Positions 17,881-25,854 of a DNA stretch of 64,000 nt are shown here, piece after piece; the stretch's first letter is position 1, and every line of letters starts with the position of its first letter. Both the position numbers and the translations under genes were made by a program. A model generated the notes under the pieces. The model ran no database searches. It saw only the letters and a list, made by a program, of their open reading frames with translations, and had not been told where the DNA came from. Source of the stretch: Hydrogenophaga sp. PBL-H3 (lineage in GTDB: Bacteria; Pseudomonadota; Gammaproteobacteria; Burkholderiales; Burkholderiaceae_C); contig NZ_CP044972.1 in the NCBI RefSeq assembly GCF_010104355.1, positions 1,612,001 through 1,676,000 of the forward strand, read 5' to 3'.

Positions 17881-17896
17881 TGGTCCATTCGGACCA
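17881..17896. promoter_or_regulatory. Copy 2 of the TCCATTCGGACCA motif, here a perfect inverted repeat
   Basis: TGGTCCATTCGGACCA is a 16-base inverted repeat (TGGTCC/GGACCA around ATTC) located 107 bases upstream of the second PEP-CTERM gene. It shares 13 identical bases with 14645-14657 upstream of the DsbC-like gene. It resembles, but is distinct from, the TCGTC-N6-GACGA operator of the catabolic cluster. Confidence 0.4.
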
Positions 17897-18003
17897 TGCC
17901 GGTGGGGGTGTCTTGTCAAGCCGCCGTTACATGCCCCCCGTAGCCTTGGTGGGTGCATGTCGGCGGTTTCCGCATTTTTCCAATCCTTTCAGCAAAGGCT
18001 CCC

Positions 18004-18675
18004 ATGTCGCTGCGTTCTTCGATCTCCTTGTCCGCCCTGTTCTCGGCGCTCGTGCTGTCGGCCACCGCCGCCACGGCCCAGGTCCGCATCACCGAGGTCG
18101 CACCCTGGAGCAGCGGCAACTCCGTGGTGGCGGCCGACTGGTTCGAACTGACCAACTTCGGCAACGCCGCTGTCGACATCGCGGGCTGGAAGGTGGACGA
18201 CAACTCCAACGCGTTTGGCTCGGCCCTGGCGCTGAGCGGCGTGTCCAGCATTGGCGCGGGCCAGTCGGTGATCTTCGTCGATGGTTCGGCTGCCACGGCC
18301 AGCAACTTCCTGAGCAACTGGTTCGGCTCGCCGTCGTATGCCGGTGTGGTGGTGGGCACCTACAGCGGTTCGGGCATTGGCCTGGGCACGGGTGGTGACG
18401 CCGTGAACATCTTCAACGCCGCCGGCGTGCTGCAGGCGCGCGTTGATTTTGGCGTGTCCGATGCCGCGTCGCCCTACCAGACCTTCGACAACTCGGCCGG
18501 TCTGAACAACGTGTTGCTCGGCACGCTCAGCACCGCTGGCACCAACGGCGCCTTCGTGGTCGCTTCGGGCCTGGAGATCGGCTCCCCCTCGCTGGTGCCC
18601 GAACCCGAGACCTACGCGATGCTGCTGGCCGGTCTGGGCCTGATGGGCGCGGCCGTTCGCCGCCGCCAGGCTTGA
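18004..18675 (+). CDS. PEP-CTERM protein with lamin-tail domain
   Basis: 223 residues from the ATG preceded by AAAGG. A signal peptide (cleavage after ATA, about 24) leads into a lamin-tail (LTD) domain: VRITEVAPWSSGN, DWFELTNFGNAAVDIAGWKV and AGQSVIFVDG (about 26-150). The end is a PEP-CTERM signal (LVPEPETYAMLLAGLGLMG, then RRRQA). LTD domains in bacteria occur on secreted nucleases and matrix proteins as beta-sandwich binding modules; no catalytic domain accompanies it here. The next PEP-CTERM gene starts 18 bp downstream. Confidence 0.85.
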   Translation: MSLRSSISLSALFSALVLSATAATAQVRITEVAPWSSGNSVVAADWFELTNFGNAAVDIAGWKVDDNSNAFGSALALSGVSSIGAGQSVIFVDGSAATASNFLSNWFGSPSYAGVVVGTYSGSGIGLGTGGDAVNIFNAAGVLQARVDFGVSDAASPYQTFDNSAGLNNVLLGTLSTAGTNGAFVVASGLEIGSPSLVPEPETYAMLLAGLGLMGAAVRRRQA

Positions 18676-18693
18676 GCTTCACGAGGAACAGCC

Positions 18694-19662
18694 ATGCGAT
18701 TGATTTCAACCTTGCTGGCCGCTTCGTGCGCGTTCGGCTTCAATGCGTTTGCAGCCACCAGCATCAACCTGTCGACGTATCAGGTCACGGGCAACTACAC
18801 GCTGGACGCCAACCCCGGCAACGCGGTCTCCGGCCTGGAGGCCTCTGCCATCACGTTCGCGCGCGACCGTGGCACGAACGGCACCCTGTTTTTCGTGGGT
18901 GACGAAGGCACGGGCGTGGTCGAGGTCTCGCTCACCGGCCAGACGCTGAGCAGCATGTCGTTCAGCGGTGGTACCAACCTGGGTTGGCCCACCACCAGCA
19001 GCAACCGGGACTCCGAGGGCCTCACCTACCTGGGCAACGGTGTTCTGGTGGTGGCCGAAGAGCGCCTGCAGGACGCCTTTCGGTTCAGCTACGTGGCGGG
19101 CGGCAGCGTCAACCTGGCCAACGCGCCCGTGGTCTCGATCGGCAGCGGCAGCGTGGGCAACAACGGCCTTGAAGGCATCTCCTACGATCCCCGCAACGGC
19201 AGCTTCGTGTCCGTGAAACAGGCCTTGCCCCAGGCCCTGCTGGGCGGTGCATTGGACTTTGCCACCGGCGCATCCACCATGAGCGCCTTGTTCGACCCCA
19301 CGCTGCTGGGTGTGGCCAGCCTGTCCGATGTGCAGACGCTCTCGCCGATCACGGCGCTGGCGGGCACCGACGGCGCCGACAACCTGCTGGTCCTGAGCCT
19401 GGAGTCGCGCAGGCTGCTGGAGGTGACCCGCAGCGGACAGGTGCTCAGCAGCCTGGACCTGTCGAGCATCACCTCGCAGGCCATCGAAGGCGTGACAGTG
19501 GACGATCTGGGGAATCTGTACCTGGTCGCCGAAGACTCGGGTACGGGGAATTCGCGGCTGTTCGTGCTGGCAACGCCCGTGCCGGAGCCAGAGACCTACG
19601 CCATGCTGCTGGCCGGCCTGCTCTTGCTGGGCGCCACCGCGCAGCGCCGTCGCCACAAGTGA
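18694..19662 (+). CDS. PEP-CTERM protein with SdiA-regulated/esterase-like beta-propeller domain
   Basis: 322 residues. A signal peptide ends near residue 21 (AFA). Residues 25-285 form repeated propeller blades (GLEASAITFARDRGTNGTLF, DSEGLTYLGNGVLVVAEERL, GLEGISYDPRNGSFVSVKQA, AIEGVTVDDLGNLYLVAEDS) like the SdiA-regulated/phytase-like family, whose enzymatic role is unsettled. It ends with PEP-CTERM (PVPEPETYAMLLAGLLLLG, QRRRHK). It shares its operon with the LTD protein and shows near-identical sorting signals, so the same exosortase should process both. Confidence 0.85.
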   Translation: MRLISTLLAASCAFGFNAFAATSINLSTYQVTGNYTLDANPGNAVSGLEASAITFARDRGTNGTLFFVGDEGTGVVEVSLTGQTLSSMSFSGGTNLGWPTTSSNRDSEGLTYLGNGVLVVAEERLQDAFRFSYVAGGSVNLANAPVVSIGSGSVGNNGLEGISYDPRNGSFVSVKQALPQALLGGALDFATGASTMSALFDPTLLGVASLSDVQTLSPITALAGTDGADNLLVLSLESRRLLEVTRSGQVLSSLDLSSITSQAIEGVTVDDLGNLYLVAEDSGTGNSRLFVLATPVPEPETYAMLLAGLLLLGATAQRRRHK

Positions 19663-19670
19663 GGCGTGGC

Positions 19671-19691
19671 GGGGCGCCCGTGCCGCGCCCC
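19671..19691. terminator. GC-rich hairpin between converging genes
   Basis: GGGGCGC (19671-19677) and GCGCCCC (19685-19691) form a 7-bp stem with a 7-base loop in the gap between the last PEP-CTERM gene and the PAP2 gene on the other strand. No T-run follows, so it is only a weak candidate for a bidirectional terminator. Confidence 0.35.
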
Positions 19692-19710
19692 CACTTGCGC
19701 CGTCAGGCGC

Positions 19711-20289
19711 TCACAGAAAGTGGCTCACGGCGCGGCCGACAGCCATGCCCATCAGCAGGCCCACGAGCACGTCCGAAGGGAAATGCGCGCCCGCGTGAAC
19801 GCGTGCCCAGCCGGTGAGTGCGGCGATCACCGGGATCAAAGCGAGCTCGGGGTACACGCCAGCCCAGGGCAGGAGCGAGCCCGCCACACAACCCATCACC
19901 GCTGCATGGGTGCTGGGCATGCCACCTCGATCCGAGTGGCCCAGGTGGTTCTGGCAAAGACCGATGGCAAAAGGGCGCTTCGCCGACCACCGCCTGGATG
20001 CGCGTTTGACGAGCAACTGCACCACGGTGGCCGTCAGCAGGGCCGACACCAGCGGAGTGGCCATGGCATGCCTGCCCAGGAGCGTGCCGCCCATCACGGC
20101 CACCATGGGCACCCAGCTCCAGCGCGCAAACCCTGTGGCCAGGCGCAAGCGCAAGGGCAGGTCGAGCCGGCCGGCGCCGAGCCATCGGAAGCAGCGCACG
20201 TCGAGGGCGCGCAACGATGGAACAAGGCTGGGTTCGAAGGATTGGGACAGGCTCGGCATGGCCGTGAGCTTGCGCAGTGCGTGTGTCAC
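19711..20289 (-). CDS. PAP2-superfamily membrane phosphatase
   Basis: 192 residues from a GTG at 20289; an ATG at 20259 is equally possible, and neither has a clear ribosome site. The three PAP2 motifs are present: KRASRRWSAKRP, SMPSTHA-type (GGMPSTHAAV) and RVHAGAHFPSD with the catalytic His residues. Several hydrophobic spans lie around them. Members dephosphorylate lipid pyrophosphates such as undecaprenyl pyrophosphate or phosphatidic acid. Recycling of the exopolysaccharide lipid carrier loaded by EpsB is a plausible but unproven role. Confidence 0.82.
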   Translation of the reverse strand: MTHALRKLTAMPSLSQSFEPSLVPSLRALDVRCFRWLGAGRLDLPLRLRLATGFARWSWVPMVAVMGGTLLGRHAMATPLVSALLTATVVQLLVKRASRRWSAKRPFAIGLCQNHLGHSDRGGMPSTHAAVMGCVAGSLLPWAGVYPELALIPVIAALTGWARVHAGAHFPSDVLVGLLMGMAVGRAVSHFL

Positions 20290-20381
20290 GCGTGTGAATC
20301 ACGGGCTGCCGTCCGGGCTGTCCAGGGCCAACACCCAGGCTGGTTTCGCCCTGGCTGCGAGAGGGCGCGTTGCAGGCGTGC

Positions 20382-21518
20382 TTATCCGGCGCCGTGCAGG
20401 CGGTAGCGGTACACGCCGTCAGCACCCACCTCGCGCACGGCCTCGCCGCGCACCAGCAGGTGGTTGAGGTGGGCCACGCCTTCGCCAGTGGCCATGCCGA
20501 GCAGCTCGCCATTGCTGTCGATCGAGCGTGCGAACAGCGCGCCGAACACGTCGACCGTGCGCCTGGGTGATTCGGCCAGGCTGCGTCTCAGGCGCTGCAG
20601 GCCGCGCTCGTGGCCGTGGGCCAGGCGGTCCAGCCGCGCGTGCAGGCCGCGAAAGGGCTCGCCGTGCGCCGGCAGCACCAGCAGCTCGTCACTCAGCGTG
20701 GCGCGCAGGTGTTCGATGCTGCCGATCCAGTCAGCCAGCGGGTCGGCGTCGGGCTCGGTGGGAAAGACGCTCACGTTCGACGAGATGCGTGGCAGCACCT
20801 GGTCGCCCGAGACCAGCACGCCCAGTTCTTCGCTGAGCAGGCAGGCGTGTTCGGGCGAATGTCCGCGCCCGACGATCACGCGCCAGCTGTGCGCGCCGAT
20901 GCGCACCGTCTCGCCGTCGGTGAGGCGGCGAAAGCTGTCGGGCAGCGCGTGCATGTACTTGCCGTAGCCGCCGAAGCGGGTGCGGTAGATGTCCAGCGCT
21001 TCTTCGTTCCAGCCCATCTGGCGGTAGAACTGGATGGCCTCTTCGGGCGCTTCGCGCCCGGTGTCGCCCACCAGGGTGCGGCAGGTCAGGTATTCGAGCC
21101 GCGTCATCCACAGCCGACACTGGAACTTGCGCGTGAGCCAGCCGGCCATGCCCACGTGGTCGGGGTGCATGTGGGTGCAGAAGATGCGCGTGATGCGCGC
21201 GCCCTGGGGCGTGGCGGCCAGCGGGCCTTCGGGTGAGATCAGCTGGCGCCAGGCGGCCAGGGCCTCGGGCGTTTTGGTGCCGGTGTCGATGACGGCCCAA
21301 CCCGGGCCCTGCTCGTCCTCGTCGGCCACGGCCCAGAGGTTGATGTGGTTGAGCGCGAACGGCAGCGGCATGCGCAGCCACAGCACGCCGGGCGCGACCT
21401 CGCGCACCTCGCCCGGTGCGGGCGGCTCGCCGCAGGGGTATTGCAGCGCGTAGGGTGTGTCGGGTGCGGCGGCAGGATCGTCCGGTCGGCCATCGGGGGT
21501 GGGGGCATCGGTGGTCAT
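20382..21518 (-). CDS. MBL-fold metallo-hydrolase
   Basis: 378 residues from the ATG at 21518. The metal site is complete: [13 protein letters not shown], then [12 protein letters not shown] and VSGDQVLP, with PAHGEPF near 310. A C-terminal winged-helix-like part (about 300-378) is shared with bacterial relatives of LACTB2 and glyoxalase II-like hydrolases. It probably opens a thioester, lactone or similar bond. It is divergent from the CoA-transferase and flanks operator A, although no good minus-strand -10 is seen at the expected place. The substrate is inferred from context only. Confidence 0.8.
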   Translation of the reverse strand: MTTDAPTPDGRPDDPAAAPDTPYALQYPCGEPPAPGEVREVAPGVLWLRMPLPFALNHINLWAVADEDEQGPGWAVIDTGTKTPEALAAWRQLISPEGPLAATPQGARITRIFCTHMHPDHVGMAGWLTRKFQCRLWMTRLEYLTCRTLVGDTGREAPEEAIQFYRQMGWNEEALDIYRTRFGGYGKYMHALPDSFRRLTDGETVRIGAHSWRVIVGRGHSPEHACLLSEELGVLVSGDQVLPRISSNVSVFPTEPDADPLADWIGSIEHLRATLSDELLVLPAHGEPFRGLHARLDRLAHGHERGLQRLRRSLAESPRRTVDVFGALFARSIDSNGELLGMATGEGVAHLNHLLVRGEAVREVGADGVYRYRLHGAG

Positions 21519-21587
21519 GGCCGGATTGTTCCAGATGGGCCTGCCGATCGGCTCACGCCTGCGCGACAAGGCCAACGCCGCGCGAGT

Positions 21588-21631
21588 TCGTCCGTTCAGA
21601 CGATGCCAAGCCGCCCGCCGGCCGGCAAGAT
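21588..21631 (+). promoter_or_regulatory. Operator A and promoter of the acyl-CoA operon
   Basis: TCGTCCGTTCAGACGA (21588-21603) is one of six copies of an inverted repeat TCGTC-N6-GACGA. A -10-like CAAGAT follows at 21626-21631, exactly 22 bases after the operator, and no -35 hexamer is recognisable. The CoA-transferase ATG is 45 bases further on. Confidence 0.7.
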
Positions 21632-21675
21632 GGCCCGATGGATGCACCCCTCGGTGCCGATTCGGGAGCGCAAAC

Positions 21676-22773
21676 ATGGCGGGACCACTTGCAGGACTCA
21701 GGGTTGTTGAAATGGCCGGCATCGGGCCTGGGCCGTTTTGCGCCATGGTGCTGGCCGATCTGGGTGCCGAGGTCATTCGCGTGGCGCGTCCGGGTGCCGC
21801 GCTCGACCCCAACGACGTGCTCGCCCGCAGCCGCACCGTGCTGCATCTCGACCTGCGCGACCCGGCCTCGGTGCGGGAGGTGCTCGCGCTGGTGGAGCAC
21901 GCCGACGTGCTGATCGAAGGCTACCGCCCCGGCGTGATGGAGCGCCTGGGCCTGGGGCCCGACGTGTGCCTGGCGCGCCAGCCGCGCCTCATTTACGGCC
22001 GCATGACCGGCTGGGGCCAGCACGGCCCGCTCTCGCACGCGGCCGGGCACGACATCAACTACATCGCCATCAGCGGTGCGCTGCACGCCGTCGGCCGCTC
22101 GGGCTCGGCACCCGTGCCGCCGCTCAATTACGTGGGTGATTTCGGCGGCGGCGCCATGCTGCTGGCCGTGGGTGTGCTCAGCGCCTTGTTCGAGGCAACG
22201 CGCTCCGGGCGCGGGCAGGTGGTGGACGCCGCCATGACCGATGGCGCGGCGCTCATGTCGGCCATGATGTACGGCATGAAAGCCGCCGGGCAGTGGAGCA
22301 ACCAGCGCGGCGAAAACATGCTCGACGGAGGTGCCTTCTTCTACGACACCTACGCCTGCGCCGACGGCCGCTTTGTGGCCGTGGGTGCGATCGAGCCGCA
22401 GTTTTATGCGTTGCTGCGCGAGCGCTGCGGCATCGCCGACGACCCGGCCTTCGACGCCCAGATGGACCGCGACGCCTGGCCACTGCTCAAGCTGCGCCTG
22501 GCCGAGGTGTTCCGCACCCGCACGCGCGACGAGTGGTGTCTGCTGCTCGAAGGCTGCGACGCCTGCTTCGCCCCGGTGCTCGACTGGGACGAAGCGCCGC
22601 TGCACCCACACAACCAGGCACGCCAGACCTTCTGCGAACTCGACGGCGTGTTGCAGCCCGCACCCGCGCCACGCTTCACACGCACGCCACCGGGCGCCCC
22701 CGCGAGCAGCGCCACCGCCACTGCAGACGCTGTCCTGCAGCGCTGGCGTCAACCCGCGCTGGCCACGGCCTGA
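21676..22773 (+). CDS. CaiB/BaiF-family CoA-transferase (alpha-methylacyl-CoA racemase-like)
   Basis: 365 residues from the ATG preceded by GGGAG. The N-terminus [20 protein letters not shown] and the [12 protein letters not shown] segment with the catalytic Asp are diagnostic of class III CoA-transferases and AMACR. The length fits AMACR (about 360-380) better than the longer formyl/carnitine CoA-transferases. AMACR converts 2R- to 2S-methylacyl-CoA so that methyl-branched acids can enter beta-oxidation. It heads an operon with ACD, ECH and SDR genes under operator A. Confidence 0.85.
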   Translation: MAGPLAGLRVVEMAGIGPGPFCAMVLADLGAEVIRVARPGAALDPNDVLARSRTVLHLDLRDPASVREVLALVEHADVLIEGYRPGVMERLGLGPDVCLARQPRLIYGRMTGWGQHGPLSHAAGHDINYIAISGALHAVGRSGSAPVPPLNYVGDFGGGAMLLAVGVLSALFEATRSGRGQVVDAAMTDGAALMSAMMYGMKAAGQWSNQRGENMLDGGAFFYDTYACADGRFVAVGAIEPQFYALLRERCGIADDPAFDAQMDRDAWPLLKLRLAEVFRTRTRDEWCLLLEGCDACFAPVLDWDEAPLHPHNQARQTFCELDGVLQPAPAPRFTRTPPGAPASSATATADAVLQRWRQPALATA

Positions 22774-22800
22774 ACCCCAGATCCACCGAACAGGAACGCC

Positions 22801-23949
22801 ATGACCCTGCAATTCCGCCGCTCCTGGAGCGACCCCGACCTCGACCAGTACCGCGACACCGTGGTGCGCTTCATCGAGGAAGAAATGCAACCCGCCGACG
22901 AGGCCGCGCGCCGCCAGGGCCACGTGGGCCACGAGCTCTGGCGCAAGGCCGGCCAGACCGGCCTGCTGTGCACCGACATCCCCGAACAATGGGGTGGCGC
23001 CGGCGGCGACTTCCGCCACGAAGCCGTGTTCTACGAAGAGATGGCGCGCCGCAGCCTCACCGGCATGAACGCCTCGGTGCACACCATCGTGGCGCACTAC
23101 CTGCTCAACCACGGGACCGACGAGCAGAGGCGGCGCTACCTGCCGCGTCTGGTGAGCGGTGAGTGCGTGGGTGCGATCGCCATGACCGAACCCGGCACCG
23201 GCTCCGACCTGCAAGGCATCCGCGCACGCGCCGAGCGCCGGGGCGATGGCTATGTCATCAACGGCTCCAAGACCTTCATCTCCAACGGCTTCCTCGCCGG
23301 CCTGGTGCTGGTGGTGGTGAAGACCGACCCCACGCAGGGTGCGCGCGGCACTTCCATCTTCATTGTCGAAACCGCCGACTGCCCCGGCTACCGCGTGGGC
23401 CGCGTGCTCGACAAGATGGGCCTGAAGGCGCAGGACACCTCCGAGCTGTTCTTCGACGACGTGTTCGTGGGCCCCGGGCAGCTGCTCGGTGGGCGCGAAG
23501 GGCAGGGCTTCTTCCAGCTCATGGCCGACCTGCCCTACGAGCGCCTGATCATCGGCGTGACCGCGTTGGCCGCCATGGAGGGCGCCTACCAGGCCACCCT
23601 GGACTACGTGCGCGAGCGCAAGGCCTTCGGCCAGACCGTGGCCGACTTCCAGAACACCCGCTTCAAGCTGGCCGAGATCGCCACCGAGATCACCGTGGGC
23701 CGCGCCTTCGTGGACCGCTGCGTGGAAGACCTGGTGGCCGGCCGGCTCGACACCGCCACCGCGTCCATGGCCAAGCTCTGGGGCTCCGAGGCGCAGGGCC
23801 GTGTGGTGGACGCTTGTGTGCAGCTGTTTGGCGGTTACGGCTACATGAACGAATATCTGATTGCCCGCATGTACACCGACGCGCGCATCCAGCGCATCTA
23901 CGGCGGCACCAGCGAGATCATGAAAGAAGTGATCTCGCGCGCGCTCTGA
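22801..23949 (+). CDS. Acyl-CoA dehydrogenase, long-chain (ACADL)-like
   Basis: 382 residues with the full family layout: N-terminal helices (1-120), the FAD/acyl-binding middle domain (IAMTEPGTGSDLQGI, VINGSKTFISNG) and the C-terminal helical domain. The catalytic Glu is at the long-chain/isovaleryl position (DLPYERLIIGV, about 250), whereas the medium-chain position reads YGGTSEI. The C-terminus VQLFGGYGYMNEYLIARMYT strongly recalls mammalian LCAD, which also accepts branched acyl-CoAs. It makes 2-enoyl-CoA in the first oxidation step. It is 27 bp behind the CoA-transferase, with a GGAA ribosome site. Confidence 0.9.
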   Translation: MTLQFRRSWSDPDLDQYRDTVVRFIEEEMQPADEAARRQGHVGHELWRKAGQTGLLCTDIPEQWGGAGGDFRHEAVFYEEMARRSLTGMNASVHTIVAHYLLNHGTDEQRRRYLPRLVSGECVGAIAMTEPGTGSDLQGIRARAERRGDGYVINGSKTFISNGFLAGLVLVVVKTDPTQGARGTSIFIVETADCPGYRVGRVLDKMGLKAQDTSELFFDDVFVGPGQLLGGREGQGFFQLMADLPYERLIIGVTALAAMEGAYQATLDYVRERKAFGQTVADFQNTRFKLAEIATEITVGRAFVDRCVEDLVAGRLDTATASMAKLWGSEAQGRVVDACVQLFGGYGYMNEYLIARMYTDARIQRIYGGTSEIMKEVISRAL

Positions 23950-23969
23950 TTTCTGCCCACGGAGACCAC

Positions 23970-24767
23970 ATGACCGACGACAACATCCTGCAGGTCGAGG
24001 AAGCGGGCGGCATCGCGCGCGTCACGCTCAACCGCCCACACCGGCTCAACGCGCTCAACCCCGCGCTGGCCACCGCACTGCGCGAGTATTTCCAGGGCCT
24101 GCAGCGCCGGCTGGCGGTGCGCGTGGTGATCCTGCAGGCGGCGGGCGCGCAGTTCTGCGCCGGGCTCGACCTCAAGGAGCAGGAGCCCGGCGACGCGCTC
24201 GGCACCGAGGCCATGATGGCCGTTCAGCACAGCATCCGCGACATCATGATCGCCATGCGGCGCTGCCCGCAGCCCGTCATCGGCGTCATCCAGGGCGCGG
24301 CCAGCGGCGGCGGCTTCGCGCTCGCCCTGGCCTGCGACGTGCGCCTGGCCACGCCCGACGCGCGCATGAACGCCTCATTCATCCGCATCGGCCTCACCGG
24401 CTGCGACATGGGTGTGAGCTACTTCCTGCCGCGCATGGTGGGCAGCTCGGTGGCGGCCGAATACCTGCTCACCGGCCGCTTCATGAACGCGCAGCGCGCG
24501 CTCGGTCTGGGCCTGTTCAGCCAGGTTGCGCCGCTGGATGAACTGCAGCGCGAAGCGCAGTCGCTGGCCGAGGACATGCTGCGCAACACACCACTGGGCC
24601 TGCGCCTGACCAAGGAAGGCCTGGGCCACGCCATCGACGCCGGCAGCCTGGAAGCCGTGATCGCCATGGAAGACCGCCAGCAGGTGCTGTGCACCCAGAG
24701 TGGCGACTTCCGCGAGGGCATGGCCGCCTTCCTCGAAAAACGCGCACCCGTGTACCGCAACACCTGA
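23970..24767 (+). CDS. Enoyl-CoA hydratase/isomerase family protein
   Basis: 265 residues from the ATG at 23970 (GGAG at a good distance). It has the crotonase fold with VTLNRPHRLNALNP, FCAGLDLKEQE and the oxyanion-hole segment AASGGGFALALACD. At the first catalytic Glu position (rat E144) the residue is Ala, and the second is replaced in SFIRIGLTGCDMGVSYFLPR, so it is probably not a canonical hydratase. It may be an isomerase, or may use another acid on a special substrate. It is the third gene of the operator-A operon. Confidence 0.85.
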   Translation: MTDDNILQVEEAGGIARVTLNRPHRLNALNPALATALREYFQGLQRRLAVRVVILQAAGAQFCAGLDLKEQEPGDALGTEAMMAVQHSIRDIMIAMRRCPQPVIGVIQGAASGGGFALALACDVRLATPDARMNASFIRIGLTGCDMGVSYFLPRMVGSSVAAEYLLTGRFMNAQRALGLGLFSQVAPLDELQREAQSLAEDMLRNTPLGLRLTKEGLGHAIDAGSLEAVIAMEDRQQVLCTQSGDFREGMAAFLEKRAPVYRNT

Positions 24768-24792
24768 ACGACCAACACAACGGAGACAAGCC

Positions 24793-25692
24793 ATGACGCT
24801 CGACGACCTGATCTACAAACCCGGCCTGCTCAGAGGCGACCGCATCCTCGTCACCGGTGGCGGCACCGGCCTGGGCCGTGTGATGAGCGAAGCCCTGCTC
24901 ATGCTGGGTGCCACGGTCTACATCTGCGGGCGGCGCGGCCCCGTGGTGGAGCAGACCGCCGAAGAACTGATGGCCGCGCACGCCCAGCACGGTGGGCGCG
25001 TGGTGCCGCTGGTGTGCGACATCCGCGACGACGCGGCGATCATGGCCATGCTCGACGCCATCTGGGCCGACGGCGGCGCGCTCACCGGCCTGATCAACAA
25101 CGCAGCGGGCAACTTCGTGAGCCGCACCGAAGACCTCTCGGCGCGCGCCTTCGACGCGATTGCCAACATCGTGTTTCGCGGCAGCTTCTACACCACGCTC
25201 GAATGCGGCAAGCGCTGGCTGGCCGAGGGCCGCAAGGCCTCGGTGGTGTCCATCCTCACCACCTGGGTCTGGAACGGTTCGCCCTACACCGTGCCCTCGG
25301 CCATGTCCAAGGCCGGCCTGCACGCCATGACACAGTCGCTCGCGGTGGAGTGGGGCGGTCGCGGCATCCGCTTCAACGCCATCGCGCCCGGGCTGTTCCC
25401 CACCGAAGGCATGAGCGCGCGCCTGAACCCCCAGGGCGGTGAACACAAGGTGGAGGGCAACCCGATGGGACGCAACGGCCAGATGCCCGAGCTCGCCAAC
25501 CTCGCGGTCTTCCTCATGGGGCCGGGCTCCGAGTACCTCACCGGCCAGACCATCGCCATCGACGGCGGCCAGTACCAGGCCACGGGCGGCAACTTCGCCA
25601 GCCTGGCCAGCATGACGGACGCCGACTGGCAAGCCGCGCGCACCAGCATCCAGCGCCGCAACGCCGCCGACAAGCAGCAGCGCGGTTCTTGA
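24793..25692 (+). CDS. SDR-family oxidoreductase, 2,4-dienoyl-CoA reductase-like
   Basis: 299 residues. The Rossmann motif TGGGTGLG (about 17-24), NNAAGNF, and the large-family signature SAMSKAGLHAMTQSLAVEWG are clear. The Tyr of the usual YxxxK is replaced (SPYTVPSAMSKAG gives SxxxK), as in peroxisomal and mitochondrial 2,4-dienoyl-CoA reductases. C-terminal RFNAIAPGLFPTEGMSARL and the LTGQTIAIDGGQY end also fit that group. It would reduce dienoyl-CoA from unsaturated substrates. It is the last gene of the operator-A operon, before a strong hairpin. Confidence 0.85.
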   Translation: MTLDDLIYKPGLLRGDRILVTGGGTGLGRVMSEALLMLGATVYICGRRGPVVEQTAEELMAAHAQHGGRVVPLVCDIRDDAAIMAMLDAIWADGGALTGLINNAAGNFVSRTEDLSARAFDAIANIVFRGSFYTTLECGKRWLAEGRKASVVSILTTWVWNGSPYTVPSAMSKAGLHAMTQSLAVEWGGRGIRFNAIAPGLFPTEGMSARLNPQGGEHKVEGNPMGRNGQMPELANLAVFLMGPGSEYLTGQTIAIDGGQYQATGGNFASLASMTDADWQAARTSIQRRNAADKQQRGS

Positions 25693-25719
25693 ACACCCCC
25701 CTGCGCCGCTGCGCGGCTT

Positions 25720-25757
25720 CCCCCCTCCCTTGCGCGCCTTCGGCGCTTGGAGGGGGG
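25720..25757. terminator. Strong hairpin between converging SDR and regulator genes
   Basis: CCCCCCTCC (25720-25728) pairs perfectly with GGAGGGGGG (25749-25757). The loop itself forms GCGCC-TTC-GGCGC around a stable TTCG tetraloop. It lies in the only gap between two convergent genes, so a bidirectional transcription stop is likely. The composition resembles intergenic repeats seen in Comamonadaceae. Confidence 0.55.
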
Positions 25758-25763
25758 ACGGCA

Positions 25764-25794
25764 CCAGAGGCCCGGCAAAGCCGGTTCCTCGGTG
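25764..25794. repeat. Intergenic copy of the 31-bp dispersed repeat
   Basis: Its reverse complement matches 13018-13048 at 28 of 31 bases. The core AGGCCCGGCAAAGCCGGTT contains the small palindrome CCGGC-AAA-GCCGG. It sits beside the terminator hairpin, before the end of the regulator gene. Confidence 0.55.
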
Positions 25795-25854
25795 CCCCTG
25801 GATGGCGCTGCTTCATGCGTCGCGAGTGGCGCGCACGGGAGGGGGTGTTTCCTG

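Noticed and set aside
21559-21565. A minus-strand -10 for the MBL hydrolase at operator A
   Set aside because: The hexamers at 22-24 bases from the operator are GC-only (CGCGCA type) and do not fit the nAnnnT pattern.
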